NCBI GenBank assembly: GCA_036502965.1
Contig: DASXXT010000151.1
Span: 1 to 13,657, forward strand
Origin: Roseiarcus sp036502965
GTDB lineage: Bacteria; Pseudomonadota; Alphaproteobacteria; Rhizobiales; Beijerinckiaceae
DNA: 13,657 nucleotides
Direction: 5' to 3'
In this document: positions 1-7,160 of the stretch, piece after piece
Numbering within the stretch: the first letter of the stretch is position 1
Layout of the letters: every line of letters starts with the position of its first letter
The notes under the pieces: generated by a model
Told to the model about the DNA's origin: nothing
What the model saw: the letters and a program-made list of their open reading frames with translations, nothing else
Databases searched by the model: none
Program-made: the position numbers and the translations under genes

Positions 1-3
1 CTA

Positions 4-24
4 GAGCGGAATCCGCTCACGTTG
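4..24 (+). repeat. IS630 left terminal inverted repeat
   Basis: Matches the complement of 1033-1053 at 14 of 21 positions, with identical outer GAGC. It is preceded by TA at 2-3. Confidence 0.6.
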
Positions 25-962
25 CGTCGTATCCTGCGGCGGCGAAGTAGTTTGCGCATTCGGCTGGGGAGAAGGCTGGGAGCAGCTCGCCGATTTGTTC
101 CAGAGGCCATCGATGGTTCGCTCGGCGGCTGTTCGAAGGAACGCTTTGAGCTTGGCGAAGGCGTTCTCGATCGGGTTGAAGTCGGGACTGTAGGGCGGAA
201 GATAAAGCAGCGTCGCTCCGGCCGCCTCGATTGAAGCGCCGACGCCTGCGCCCTTGTGGGATCCGAGATTGTCCATAACGACGATGTCGCCTCCCTTGAG
301 TTCGGGGACCAGGACCTGCTCGACATAGGCTTGAAAGGCGGGGCCGTTGATCGGTGCGTCGAGAACCATCGGCGCGACCATGCCGCTCAAGCGCAATCCA
401 GCGACGAAGGTCGTGGTCTTCCAATGTCCATGAGGAACGCCGACCCTGAGCCTCTGGCCTTTCGGCGCCCATCCGTAACGGCGGGCCATGTTGGTCGAAG
501 CCCAGGTCTCGTCGATGAACACGAGGCGCTCCGGATCGAGATCCAACTGGGCTTCGAACCAGGTTTCGCGGCGCTCCACGATGTCCGGGCGATCCCGCTC
601 GGCCGCGTGCGCGGTCTTTTTTTGCGCGTGATCTTGTGGCGGCGAAAGAAGCGCCAGAGCGCGCCGTAGCTCGCCCAGACGCCTCGTGCGGCCAGCGCCG
701 TCCTGAGCTCTTCAAACGTGATGTCCGGGGTCTCATCGACCAGCGCGCGAATGGCGCCCGCATGGCGGTCCATGCGCATCGAGCGCCGGTCGCCCCCAAC
801 CGCCTTCGACGCCGCGTCGCCCTGAACCCGCTCCATCGTCCGCCAGCGGATCGGGCTCGAGGCGCTCACCCCAAAACGGATCGCCGCCTGCCGGCACGAC
901 AGGCCCGACGATATCGCCGCCAACACCCGCGTGCGAAGGTCAAGGGAAAGCGATCTTGGCAT
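17..962 (-). pseudogene. IS630 transposase, frameshifted
   Basis: DDE transposase that cuts and pastes the surrounding IS at TA sites. The first frame starts at ATG 962 (MPRSLSLDL) and encodes a helix-turn-helix region (SCRQAAIRFGVS) and the N-terminal half. The second frame, reached by a -1 shift at the A7 run 617-623, encodes the catalytic core with all three acidic residues: D in FIDETW (codon near 513), D in VVMDNLGSHK (near 273) and E in NPIENAF (near 168), with 34 residues between the last two. A -1 shift between halves is common in IS630 elements and need not be damage. A second break is different: just after TIDGLW (about position 100) one base appears to be missing, and the expected ending IGELLPAF...ANYFAAAGYDAT continues in another frame to the stop at 17-19. 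As it stands the protein runs to the stop at 1-3 with an unrelated tail of about 32 residues. All catalytic residues remain, so loss of activity is likely but not certain. Confidence 0.8.
616..624 (-). other. candidate slippage site (A7 run) in transposase
   Basis: On the minus strand the sequence reads CGC AAA AAA AGA in the first frame; a -1 step gives AAG ACC GCG and enters the frame of the catalytic domain. A run of seven A's can support ribosomal -1 slippage or RNA polymerase slippage, and such sites are known in several IS families. The junction falls exactly where the two halves of the protein must join. I did not find a clear downstream pseudoknot by eye. Confidence 0.6.
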
Positions 963-1032
963 GTCCGCCGGCCTCCATCCCGGCAGACAGCTTGAATCAC
1001 TCAATCCCCGATTCCTGAATCCCTCTCCGATT

Positions 1033-1053
1033 CAAAGCGAACGAATCGTGCTC
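1033..1053 (-). repeat. IS630 right terminal inverted repeat
   Basis: Partner of the left repeat. It ends in GCTC and is followed by TA at 1054-1055, consistent with target duplication. Confidence 0.6.
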
Positions 1054-1054
1054 T

Positions 1055-1120
1055 AAGCAAATCCAAGCAATTTTATTTGGATTTATTTGGCTTTATTTGG
1101 CTTTGCTTGGTTTTGTTTGG
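1055..1120. repeat. AT-rich 10-bp periodic repeat and inverted repeat
   Basis: Five consecutive 10-bp units from 1071 to 1120 share the pattern NTTTATTTGG (three units close to it, then CTTTGCTTGG and TTTTGTTTGG). The flanking 1055-1070 (AAGCAAATCCAAGCAA) pairs with 1103-1118 as a 16-bp inverted repeat with two mismatches, including a perfect CCAAGCAA/TTGCTTGG core. The tract is strikingly AT-rich for this genome. It starts at the IS target site and lies about 80 bp beyond the prfB stop, so it could act as a transcript end or be a small intergenic repeat. It has no T-run that would make it a standard terminator. Confidence 0.6.
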
Positions 1121-1197
1121 TCGCCGACGCCGAACCCGCCGCCATGCGCGCATCGCTTCGCGGGGCCCGTTAACATCGAATTGGTCGCGCTCTCGAC

Positions 1198-2326
1198 CTA
1201 TTCGACGTCCTCAACCGCCCCAGTTCGTCCCGAGAGGCGCTGCGCCAGCGAAGCCTCCATGAACGTGTCGAGATCCCCGTCGAGCACGTCGGCGGGCGAA
1301 GCGGACATGTGTCCGGTGCGAAGGTCCTTCACCATCTGATAGGGCTGAAGCACATAGGAGCGGATCTGATGGCCCCAGCCGATGTCGGTCTTGGACGCCG
1401 CATCCGCGTTGGCCTTGTCTTCACGCTTTTGTAGCTCGAGTTCATAGAGACGCGCACGCAACATGTTCCAAGCGGTCGCCCGGTTCTTGTGTTGTGAACG
1501 CTCGGACTGGCAGGCGACGACGATGCCGGTCGGCAAGTGCGTGATGCGTATAGCCGATTCGGTTTTGTTGACGTGCTGCCCGCCGGCGCCCGACGAGCGA
1601 TAAGTGTCGATTCGACAATCGCTCTCGTTGATTTCGATCTTTATCCGGTCATCGACGACCGGATAGACCCAAACGGAGGCGAAACTTGTGTGCCGGCGCG
1701 CGTTGGAATCGAACGGGGAAATGCGCACCAGCCTATGGATGCCCGACTCAGTCTTCAGCCAGCCATGCGAGTTGTGGCCCTTGACGATGATGGTCGCCGA
1801 CTTGATGCCGGCCTCATCCCCGTCCGTCTCCTCAATCAGCTCGACTCCGAACTTTCGCCGCTCCGCCCAGCGCACATACATGCGCAACAGCATGCGCGCC
1901 CAGTCACAGCTCTCCGTGCCGCCTGCGCCGGAATGCACTTCCACATAGGTGTCGTTGGCGTCAGCCTCACTCGAAAGCAGCGCTTCGAGTTGGCGCCGTT
2001 CGCCCTCGGCTTTCAGCACCTTAAGTGCAGCGATCCCCTCGGCTTCAACCGCTTCGTCACCTTGGGCTTCTCCAAGCTCGACCAGCGTCGCCGCATCCTC
2101 GAGATCGCGTTCGATCTTCGCCAGCGAGCCCAGCCGGTCTTCCAGTGTGGTGCGCTCGCGCATCACCTTTTGGGCGGCCTCGGGATTGGTCCAGAGATTC
2201 GGATCTTCGGACTTGGCGTTCAGTTCACCGAGACGACGCTGAGCCGTATCGACGTCAAAGATGCCTCCTCAGCAATCCCATGGACTGCTTAATCGATTCA
2301 ACCAGCTGTTCGGCTTCGGCGCGCAT
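1198..2326 (-). CDS. prfB: peptide chain release factor 2, programmed +1 frameshift
   Basis: RF2 reads UGA and UAA stop codons in the ribosomal A site and triggers release of the finished peptide. The first frame starts at ATG 2326 (MRAEAEQLVESIKQ), runs 23 codons and meets an in-frame TGA at 2257-2255. A +1 shift there continues as DVDTAQRRLGELN and gives a 375-residue protein, close to the E. coli length. Two signature motifs are present: SPF (about residues 203-205, stop-codon recognition, in RISPFDSNARRHTSF) and GGQ (about 248-250, in GAGGQHVNK, peptide hydrolysis). A reading that ignores the shift would start falsely at GTG 2166 and lose 53 residues. The ribosome-binding site before ATG 2326 is weak (AAAGG about 13 nt upstream). 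The gene lies 139 bp downstream of mrcA on the same strand. It is probably self-regulated through the frameshift, as in other bacteria. Confidence 0.97.
2254..2269 (-). promoter_or_regulatory. prfB: prfB programmed +1 frameshift site
   Basis: The minus strand reads AGGAGGCATCTTTGAC: an internal Shine-Dalgarno-like AGGAGG (2269-2264), a 3-nt spacer, then CTT TGA C. The E. coli site has the same layout (AGGGGG, 3-nt spacer, CUU UGA C). When RF2 is scarce the ribosome pauses at UGA and slips from CUU to UUU, restoring the RF2 frame; when RF2 is abundant, translation stops after 23 residues. The mechanism is known from E. coli and applied here by close sequence identity. Confidence 0.95.
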
Positions 2327-2465
2327 GATCCAACCAGCGACCTTTAGGAGCGAAATGTTACCGCGCGAGAAGTCCTTCGGGGGCGCGGGGCCTCCGTCCC
2401 CGTGCGGACGGTCAAACGATCCAGCGCAGACAGGGTCCGAAGCGAAGCAGGAAGACCTAAGCGCC

Positions 2466-4868
2466 TCAATAGAGCCCGCCTGTCCCCGACCCGATCAATC
2501 GTTCGCTTCGCGACGATGTCTGAGCCGATTCGCCCCACCCACCGCCGCCATAGCTGTCAGGCGGTCCAGTGCCGGGCTTGAACGCCTCCATAATCGAACC
2601 GGAACCGGTCGCGCGCATGCCGGAATGAACGTCGACCGAAATGAGTTTGATTCCGGGTGGAATGCGGAACGGCGTATCGGGGCTGTCCTTGAGCGCCACT
2701 TTCATAAAGTCGCGGAAGATCGGCGCGGTGTAGAGCGCGGCCTGCGCGCTGCCGCCAAGAGAACGCGGCTTGTCGTAGCCCATGAACACACCGAACGCGA
2801 GGTTCGGTGAGTAGCCGACGAACCAAAGATCCTTCGCGTCGTTTGTAGTTCCGGTCTTGCCGGCAAGGTGTTTGCCGACCTCCTTGATCGCGATTCCGGT
2901 GCCTCGCTGGATGACGCCCTCCAGGATGGATGTTACCTGATAGGCGGTCAGCGGATCGATCACTTGTTCGCGGTTGTCGACCAAGTGCGGCTCAGGCTGA
3001 TTGTTCCATACCTGGGCGTCACACCCCTCACAGACCCGTTCGTCGTGCTTGTAGATCGTATTGCCCCAGCGGTCCTGGATCCGATCGATCAGCGTCGCTT
3101 TCACCCGTTTGCCGCCATTGGCGAACATTGAATAGCCGGTGATCATGCGCAGCACCGTCGTCTCCCCCGCCCCGATCGACATCGACAGGAACGGCGGCAG
3201 GTTGTCGTAGATGCTGAAGCGTTTGGCGTATTCGACGACCAGTGGCATGCCGATGTCGCGCGCAAGCCTGATCGTCATCAGATTGATGGAATGCTCGACG
3301 CCGAAGCGCAGCGTGTGTTGGCCGCCGGAGGTTCCTTCGAAGTTTGCCGGAGTCCACATTTGACCGCTGCCGTCGTCGATCGTAACCGGCGCGTCCAGAA
3401 GGGTCGAAGAGGGGGTGTAGCCGTTATCGAGCGCCGCCGCATACACAAAAGGCTTGAACGAGGAGCCTGGCTGTCGCTGGGCCTGCGTCGCTCGATTAAA
3501 TTCCGACTCGTCGAATGAAAATCCGCCGACCATCGCCAGCACGCGACCTGTAAAGGGATCCATCGCGATGCAGGCGCCGGACACTTCCGGGATCTGACGC
3601 AGGCGATATTCGCCGTCCCGTCCAGGGATCGACTCGACATAAAAGACGTCACCCGGCTTGACCAGGCCCTTTGGCCTTCGGCCCGTCCAGCGCGCCCCCT
3701 CAAGCGTGACGGTGCCCGTCCGACGATTAGCGACAACCGCGCCCGACTTGTCCCGCTCGGGCTGGAGACCCACCCGGAGGGTGGTGTCGTTAACGTCAAG
3801 CGCCACCGCCAGGACCCACGGCTTGATGTCTCCGTAGGACGGAATATCGGCCAGCGGGACGCCCCAATCCTGGCCGATGTCGATCGTCTTGAGAGTGCCG
3901 TGCCAGCCATACGCCTCGTCGTAGCGCACGAGGCCGTCGACGAGCGCCTTGCGCGCCATCAGCTGAACTTTCGGGTCGAGCGTCGTACGAACAGAGAGGC
4001 CACCCTCGTAAAGCTTCTGCTCGCCGTACCGTTCCTGTAGTTCGCGCCGGACTTCTTCGGCGAAGAATCCGGCGGCGATGGAATTCGGCGTCAGCACGCG
4101 GGGATTGACCACCAACGGTTCGGCTCGAGCCTCATTCGCCTGTTTGGCGGTGATGTAGCCGTCTTCCTCCATGCGCCCGATGACGTAGTTGCGCCTGTCC
4201 ACGGCGCGATCATGATCGCGAAACGGGTTCAGCGAACTTGGCTCCTTCGGCAAGGCCGCCAGATAGGCCACCTCGGCGATCGTCAATTCGTGCACAGACT
4301 TATTAAAATAATTGAGCGCTGCTGCGGCGATACCGTAGTTGGAAAGACCCAGATAAATCTCGTTGAGGTAAAGCTCGAGAATTTTTTCCTTTGAATAGGC
4401 GGATTCTATTCGCAAGCTGAGCAAAATCTCACGGATCTTGCGATCGAAGGTTCGGTCAGAATTTAGCAGAAAATTCTTGGCCACTTGTTGAGTAATGGTG
4501 GAGGCGCCCTGAATGTGACGCGAACCCTGCATGTAAACCACGCCGGCGCGTACAATCCCTTCGGGATCGATGCCCCAATGGCTGTAGAAGTTCTTGTCCT
4601 CGGCCGAGATGAAGGCGTGCTTGACCAACTCTGGAATTTCGTCCGACGGAAGATAAAGCCGTCGCTCGCGAGAATACTCGGCGAGCAGGCTGCCGTCGGC
4701 TGCGTGCACGCGCGTCATGACCGGCGGCTCATAGTTCTTCAGCAAAGAGTAATCCGGCAGGTCTTGCTCATATTTCCAAATGACTCCGGCAAACACAGTC
4801 GCGGCCGCGACGAAAAGCAAGGCGCCTGTCGCAAATATGAAACCGATGATACGAGCGATCCCGCGCAT
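2466..4868 (-). CDS. mrcA: penicillin-binding protein 1A, bifunctional
   Basis: Class A PBP of the inner membrane that polymerises lipid II into glycan strands and cross-links them in the periplasm. The 800 residues begin with a short cytoplasmic end and one membrane segment (about 7-30). The GT51 transglycosylase domain (about 50-220) has EDKNFYSHWG with catalytic Glu90, GASTITQQVAKN, RKIREILLSLRIE and KEKILELYLNEIYLG. The transpeptidase domain has the active-site SSFK (Ser469-Lys472), SIN (527-529) and KTG (671-673), so both activities look intact. An OB-like insert probably lies between them (about 320-430). The C-terminus is a Gly/Ser-rich tail. Start ATG 4868 fits the family N-terminus, though the ribosome-binding site is weak (GGAAGG, 13 nt away). 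The gene follows the amidase gene by about 260 bp on the same strand, an order I recognise from alphaproteobacteria, linking wall synthesis and cleavage. Confidence 0.96.
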   Translation of the reverse strand: MRGIARIIGFIFATGALLFVAAATVFAGVIWKYEQDLPDYSLLKNYEPPVMTRVHAADGSLLAEYSRERRLYLPSDEIPELVKHAFISAEDKNFYSHWGIDPEGIVRAGVVYMQGSRHIQGASTITQQVAKNFLLNSDRTFDRKIREILLSLRIESAYSKEKILELYLNEIYLGLSNYGIAAAALNYFNKSVHELTIAEVAYLAALPKEPSSLNPFRDHDRAVDRRNYVIGRMEEDGYITAKQANEARAEPLVVNPRVLTPNSIAAGFFAEEVRRELQERYGEQKLYEGGLSVRTTLDPKVQLMARKALVDGLVRYDEAYGWHGTLKTIDIGQDWGVPLADIPSYGDIKPWVLAVALDVNDTTLRVGLQPERDKSGAVVANRRTGTVTLEGARWTGRRPKGLVKPGDVFYVESIPGRDGEYRLRQIPEVSGACIAMDPFTGRVLAMVGGFSFDESEFNRATQAQRQPGSSFKPFVYAAALDNGYTPSSTLLDAPVTIDDGSGQMWTPANFEGTSGGQHTLRFGVEHSINLMTIRLARDIGMPLVVEYAKRFSIYDNLPPFLSMSIGAGETTVLRMITGYSMFANGGKRVKATLIDRIQDRWGNTIYKHDERVCEGCDAQVWNNQPEPHLVDNREQVIDPLTAYQVTSILEGVIQRGTGIAIKEVGKHLAGKTGTTNDAKDLWFVGYSPNLAFGVFMGYDKPRSLGGSAQAALYTAPIFRDFMKVALKDSPDTPFRIPPGIKLISVDVHSGMRATGSGSIMEAFKPGTGPPDSYGGGGWGESAQTSSRSERLIGSGTGGLY

Positions 4869-5128
4869 CTCTCGATTTAAGCCTTCCCATGCGCCCGTCG
4901 GCGAGCGCTCGCGGCGTCGAGACGAACCAAACAGCAGCGCCTCGAGGCCGCTGACTCCGCTGACTCTACGAGACCGATCCGCCGACGTTCTTCACGCCGC
5001 CGGATCCAGGTCGAAATCGAATGCGCCAGCGTCTACCCTGTCGTGCTCGAGTAAGGCGAATCTATGATCGATGCACTCGCCTCAGAACCCCGACGCCATT
5101 ACTCCGACGCGCCCGCCGCGCGCAAGCC

Positions 5129-6394
5129 TTAATGCGCCAACGGCGCCGCGACCTGCACTGCGGATGATGCAACGCCGTTTTCGGCCAATGGGACGCTGTC
5201 CGGCTTTCCGTATCCGGCAAAGAACGCATCGATCGCTTTGACAACCGCGGCTGCCGTCTTGGTCCGCCATTCTGGGGAGGCGATAAATTGGACGTCCTGG
5301 CTGTTCGACAGATAGCCGAGTTCCACCAGGACAGAGGGAAACTCGGGGGCCTTCAGAACCACGAAGCCGGCAGAGCGTTCCGGGTTGTGGTTCAACTTCG
5401 CGGCGCCCCGCAAGTTGTCGACAAGGCCGCGCGAGAAGATGTGGGCGTAGGTTCGAATCTCTCGACGCTTGAGATCGAACAGAATGTCGGCCACGTCCGG
5501 ATTATCCGGCCGACTGCCGCCGCCCGGACCTCTGCCGGCGGCGTTCTCGCGGGCCGCGATGCGGGCGGCTTCCGCATCGGAAGCGCGATCGCCGACAGTA
5601 TAGACCGTCGAGCCGCTGACATTCGCATCCTCGCTCAGCGTGTCGGCGTGCACGGAGATGAATAAAGACGCGCTCGCCTTGCGAGCGATCGCGACCCGGT
5701 CGTCGAGATCGACATACTGATCGCCGTCACGCGTCATCACAATGGCGTAGCGCTTGGTCGCGTCGAGCTGTCGCTTCAGTTCGGCGCAGAAGCCAAAAAC
5801 CAGGGTCTTCTCCTGCGCGCCGCCAAGGCCACGAGCGCCGCTGTCGATGCCGCCGTGGCCGGGATCAAGAACGATGATAGGCTGCCCAGGAATGGTCGCC
5901 GGGGGGGCGGCTGCAGCCGAAATGGCGGAGGAGCGGACGAGAGTTGCAAAGGCCGAGGGATCGCAGGGCTTCAGTTCGATCGTCAGCCGCGCCGCAGGTT
6001 CGCCTTCGACGATCGGTTTGGCGGAAACCTGGGCAGGACAGGCCGCGCGCGCGAGGTCGATGACGATCCGGGATTTGCCAAGCGCAAGCAAGCCGAAGCG
6101 AAAGCCCTTGACAAGTGAGATATTGGGCAATGCGCCGACGCGGCCGACTGACGGATCGAGTTGAAAATTCACCTCCGGCATGTCGACAACAATGCGATCG
6201 GGCGAAGCCAAGGCGGCCGTGCTTGCGTCGACCGATCGCGACAGGTCGAACACCAGTTCAGCCGCGCTGTCATCCTGAGAGAGTCGCACACCGACCGCAA
6301 CGGGTGCCCTCGCCTCCCCTGCGAATCCGCGCTGAAGCGTCGCCCCCATCAGCATGAAGACGGCAAGGGCCGCCCGCCGTCCCATTCGCGCCAT
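5129..6394 (-). CDS. amiC: periplasmic N-acetylmuramoyl-L-alanine amidase
   Basis: Zinc amidase that cuts the bond between MurNAc and L-Ala of peptidoglycan, typically at cell separation. From ATG 6394 the protein has 421 residues. A signal peptide (MARMGRRAALAVFMLMG, cut near AGEA) is followed by an AMIN domain (about 30-140, envelope targeting), a linker and the amidase_3 domain (about 170-395). Zinc ligands are visible: His180 in LDPGHGG, Glu195 and His249 in SVHAD; Glu358 in LVELGYLSN is the likely catalytic Glu. I chose ATG 6394 because AGGGGA lies 6 nt upstream and the signal peptide starts there. A longer reading from TTG 6451 would begin inside the probable -35 element. The family also includes AmiA and AmiB, so the letter in the symbol is a convention; the domain order is that of AmiC. 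Confidence 0.93.
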   Translation of the reverse strand: MARMGRRAALAVFMLMGATLQRGFAGEARAPVAVGVRLSQDDSAAELVFDLSRSVDASTAALASPDRIVVDMPEVNFQLDPSVGRVGALPNISLVKGFRFGLLALGKSRIVIDLARAACPAQVSAKPIVEGEPAARLTIELKPCDPSAFATLVRSSAISAAAAPPATIPGQPIIVLDPGHGGIDSGARGLGGAQEKTLVFGFCAELKRQLDATKRYAIVMTRDGDQYVDLDDRVAIARKASASLFISVHADTLSEDANVSGSTVYTVGDRASDAEAARIAARENAAGRGPGGGSRPDNPDVADILFDLKRREIRTYAHIFSRGLVDNLRGAAKLNHNPERSAGFVVLKAPEFPSVLVELGYLSNSQDVQFIASPEWRTKTAAAVVKAIDAFFAGYGKPDSVPLAENGVASSAVQVAAPLAH

Positions 6395-6422
6395 TCCGCT
6401 TCCCCTGGCCGCCGCGCCCTCG

Positions 6423-6451
6423 CCTATAGTGCCAATGCCGCCGCGGCGCAA
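6423..6451 (-). promoter_or_regulatory. candidate sigma-70 promoter of the amidase gene
   Basis: On the minus strand TTGCGC (6451-6446) and TATAGG (6428-6423) are separated by exactly 17 bp. A start about 7 nt further on would leave a leader of roughly 20-25 nt before ATG 6394, carrying the AGGGGA ribosome-binding site. Both hexamers deviate from the consensus, so this is a pattern match only. Confidence 0.35.
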
Positions 6452-6693
6452 TCGCTCGCGTTTCGACTGGGTCTCGCAGCGCCCGACCGGCCAGGCGAAA
6501 CCGTGTGAGAAAAAATGAGCCCGCGAACCTCTTACAATGAGTTAACGGGATCTAAGAGCGATCTTGGCTCCAACGGAAGAAGCGGCTCGGCCGGGATTGC
6601 TACTAAATTACAGACAGGAAAAGAGCTTGCTAATACGTCCAGAGGCGCCTATTTATGGTGCGTTACGAATTCGGACCGAGTTCGCGCAGCCGG

Positions 6694-6721
6694 CTCGCTC
6701 ATTGGTTGAGCGAGGCGTTTT
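6694..6721 (+). terminator. hairpin with short T-run, possible attenuator
   Basis: CTCGCTCA (6694-6701) pairs perfectly with TGAGCGAG (6707-6714) around a 5-nt loop TTGGT, followed by GCG and TTTT (6718-6721). The stem plus T-run resembles a short intrinsic terminator on the plus strand, but it lies upstream of rne and not after a gene. It could be an attenuator, the end of a very short RNA, or a protein-binding repeat. The T-run is short. Confidence 0.3.
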
Positions 6722-6860
6722 GCCGGGACCATCGTGCGGTGGCCTGTGGGTTGCGCGAATAGGCCGGGGCGGGTTGTCGACTCGTCGGATCGCTTGCCAC
6801 TTTCGATGCCCCGGCGAGCATCCGCACGGGGAGACTGCAAGCGGAAGCCAAGGAAACGAC

Positions 6861-6879
6861 CTGCCGACCAGGTCGGCAG
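6861..6879. repeat. 19-bp perfect palindrome with central A
   Basis: CTGCCGACCAGGTCGGCAG: two 9-bp arms, fully complementary, with a single central base. A one-base centre makes an RNA hairpin poor at the tip, and the symmetry is typical of a binding site for a dimeric regulator. It lies about 280 bp upstream of the rne start. No protein can be assigned to it. Confidence 0.45.
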
Positions 6880-7120
6880 CGCGGCTCGGATCGAATCGTG
6901 ACATCGGCGCCGTGCGGCGCTGCTTGAATGGCGGCGTGATAAGCGACGCTTCGTTTTCAGGTTGACGATGTCCCGATGGCAAATCCACCGCTCGCTGGCC
7001 GCCACTCGGGCGACGCGGACGTCTGAACAGTTCCCCGATCCGGCGCCTGCCGCCTCGTCTCCATATTTTCCCATCTCCAGCATAGACGCCCCACGTGGCG
7101 CGGTCAGGCGGCCTTGTCGG

Positions 7121-7152
7121 CTCTCGCCGCGCATTTTCGCGCGCGGCGAGAG
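7121..7152 (+). promoter_or_regulatory. strong hairpin over the rne ribosome-binding region
   Basis: CTCTCGCCGCGC (7121-7132) pairs perfectly with GCGCGGCGAGAG (7141-7152) around an 8-nt loop ATTTTCGC. The stem is 12 bp, nearly all G-C, and ends only 8 nt before the rne start ATG at 7161. The only Shine-Dalgarno-like purine stretch (GAGAGAG, 7148-7154) lies mostly inside the 3' arm, so the hairpin should restrict ribosome access. RNase E of E. coli limits its own level through leader hairpins; a comparable role is inferred here. Confidence 0.6.
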
Positions 7153-7160
7153 AGTTTGCC

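Larger units (their letters stand above)
4..1053 (-). mobile_element. IS630-family insertion sequence, about 1050 bp
   Basis: The element is bounded by imperfect terminal inverted repeats: 4-24 on the left matches the complement of 1033-1053 at 14 of 21 positions, both starting GAGC. Each end is flanked by the dinucleotide TA (2-3 and 1054-1055), which is the target duplicated by IS630/Tc1-type transposases. Between the ends lies one transposase gene on the minus strand filling almost the whole length, as is usual for this family. Near the right end (about 990-1045) there are several GATTC/GAATC repeats that could be transposase-binding sites. The element sits downstream of prfB and does not visibly break a gene. 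Ends are inferred from the repeats and TA only, and the left end lies at the window edge, so the flank there cannot be seen. Confidence 0.8.
6452..7160 (+). other. long divergent intergenic region / rne leader
   Basis: No open frame here looks coding: the longest candidates lack ribosome-binding sites or run across the rne start. The region carries three perfect inverted repeats on the rne side, listed separately at 6694, 6861 and 7121. A weak promoter-like pair for the plus strand is TTGCTA (6627-6632) and TATTTA (6650-6655) with 17-bp spacing. If used, it would give rne a leader of about 500 nt. Long structured leaders are known for rne in enterobacteria, where RNase E cleaves its own leader; whether that holds here is inference. 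Confidence 0.5.

Noticed and set aside
2394..2411. Hairpin CCGTCC/GGACGG between mrcA and prfB as mrcA terminator
   Set aside because: Only a 6-bp stem with no following T-run on the minus strand; expected by chance in GC-rich DNA.
4869..5128. Possible small gene or RNA between the amidase gene and mrcA
   Set aside because: Frames are short or shadow-like, and I found no convincing promoter, terminator or conserved structure by eye.
6395..6451. Extended amidase start at TTG 6451
   Set aside because: ATG 6394 has a good AGGGGA site and begins a proper signal peptide; the TTG coincides with the probable -35 element.
6515..6709. 64-codon open frame on the plus strand between the amidase gene and rne
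   Set aside because: No ribosome-binding site, third codon positions lack the strong GC bias of real genes here, and no recognisable motif.
6564..6965. 133-codon plus-strand frame upstream of rne
   Set aside because: Overlaps other frames, contains the inverted repeats, and its translation shows no domain-like pattern.
7095..7160. Extended RNase E start at GTG 7095
   Set aside because: The added 22 residues would be encoded by the leader hairpin, and the known N-terminus MANKM...DASHPEETRVVVVRG begins at 7161.
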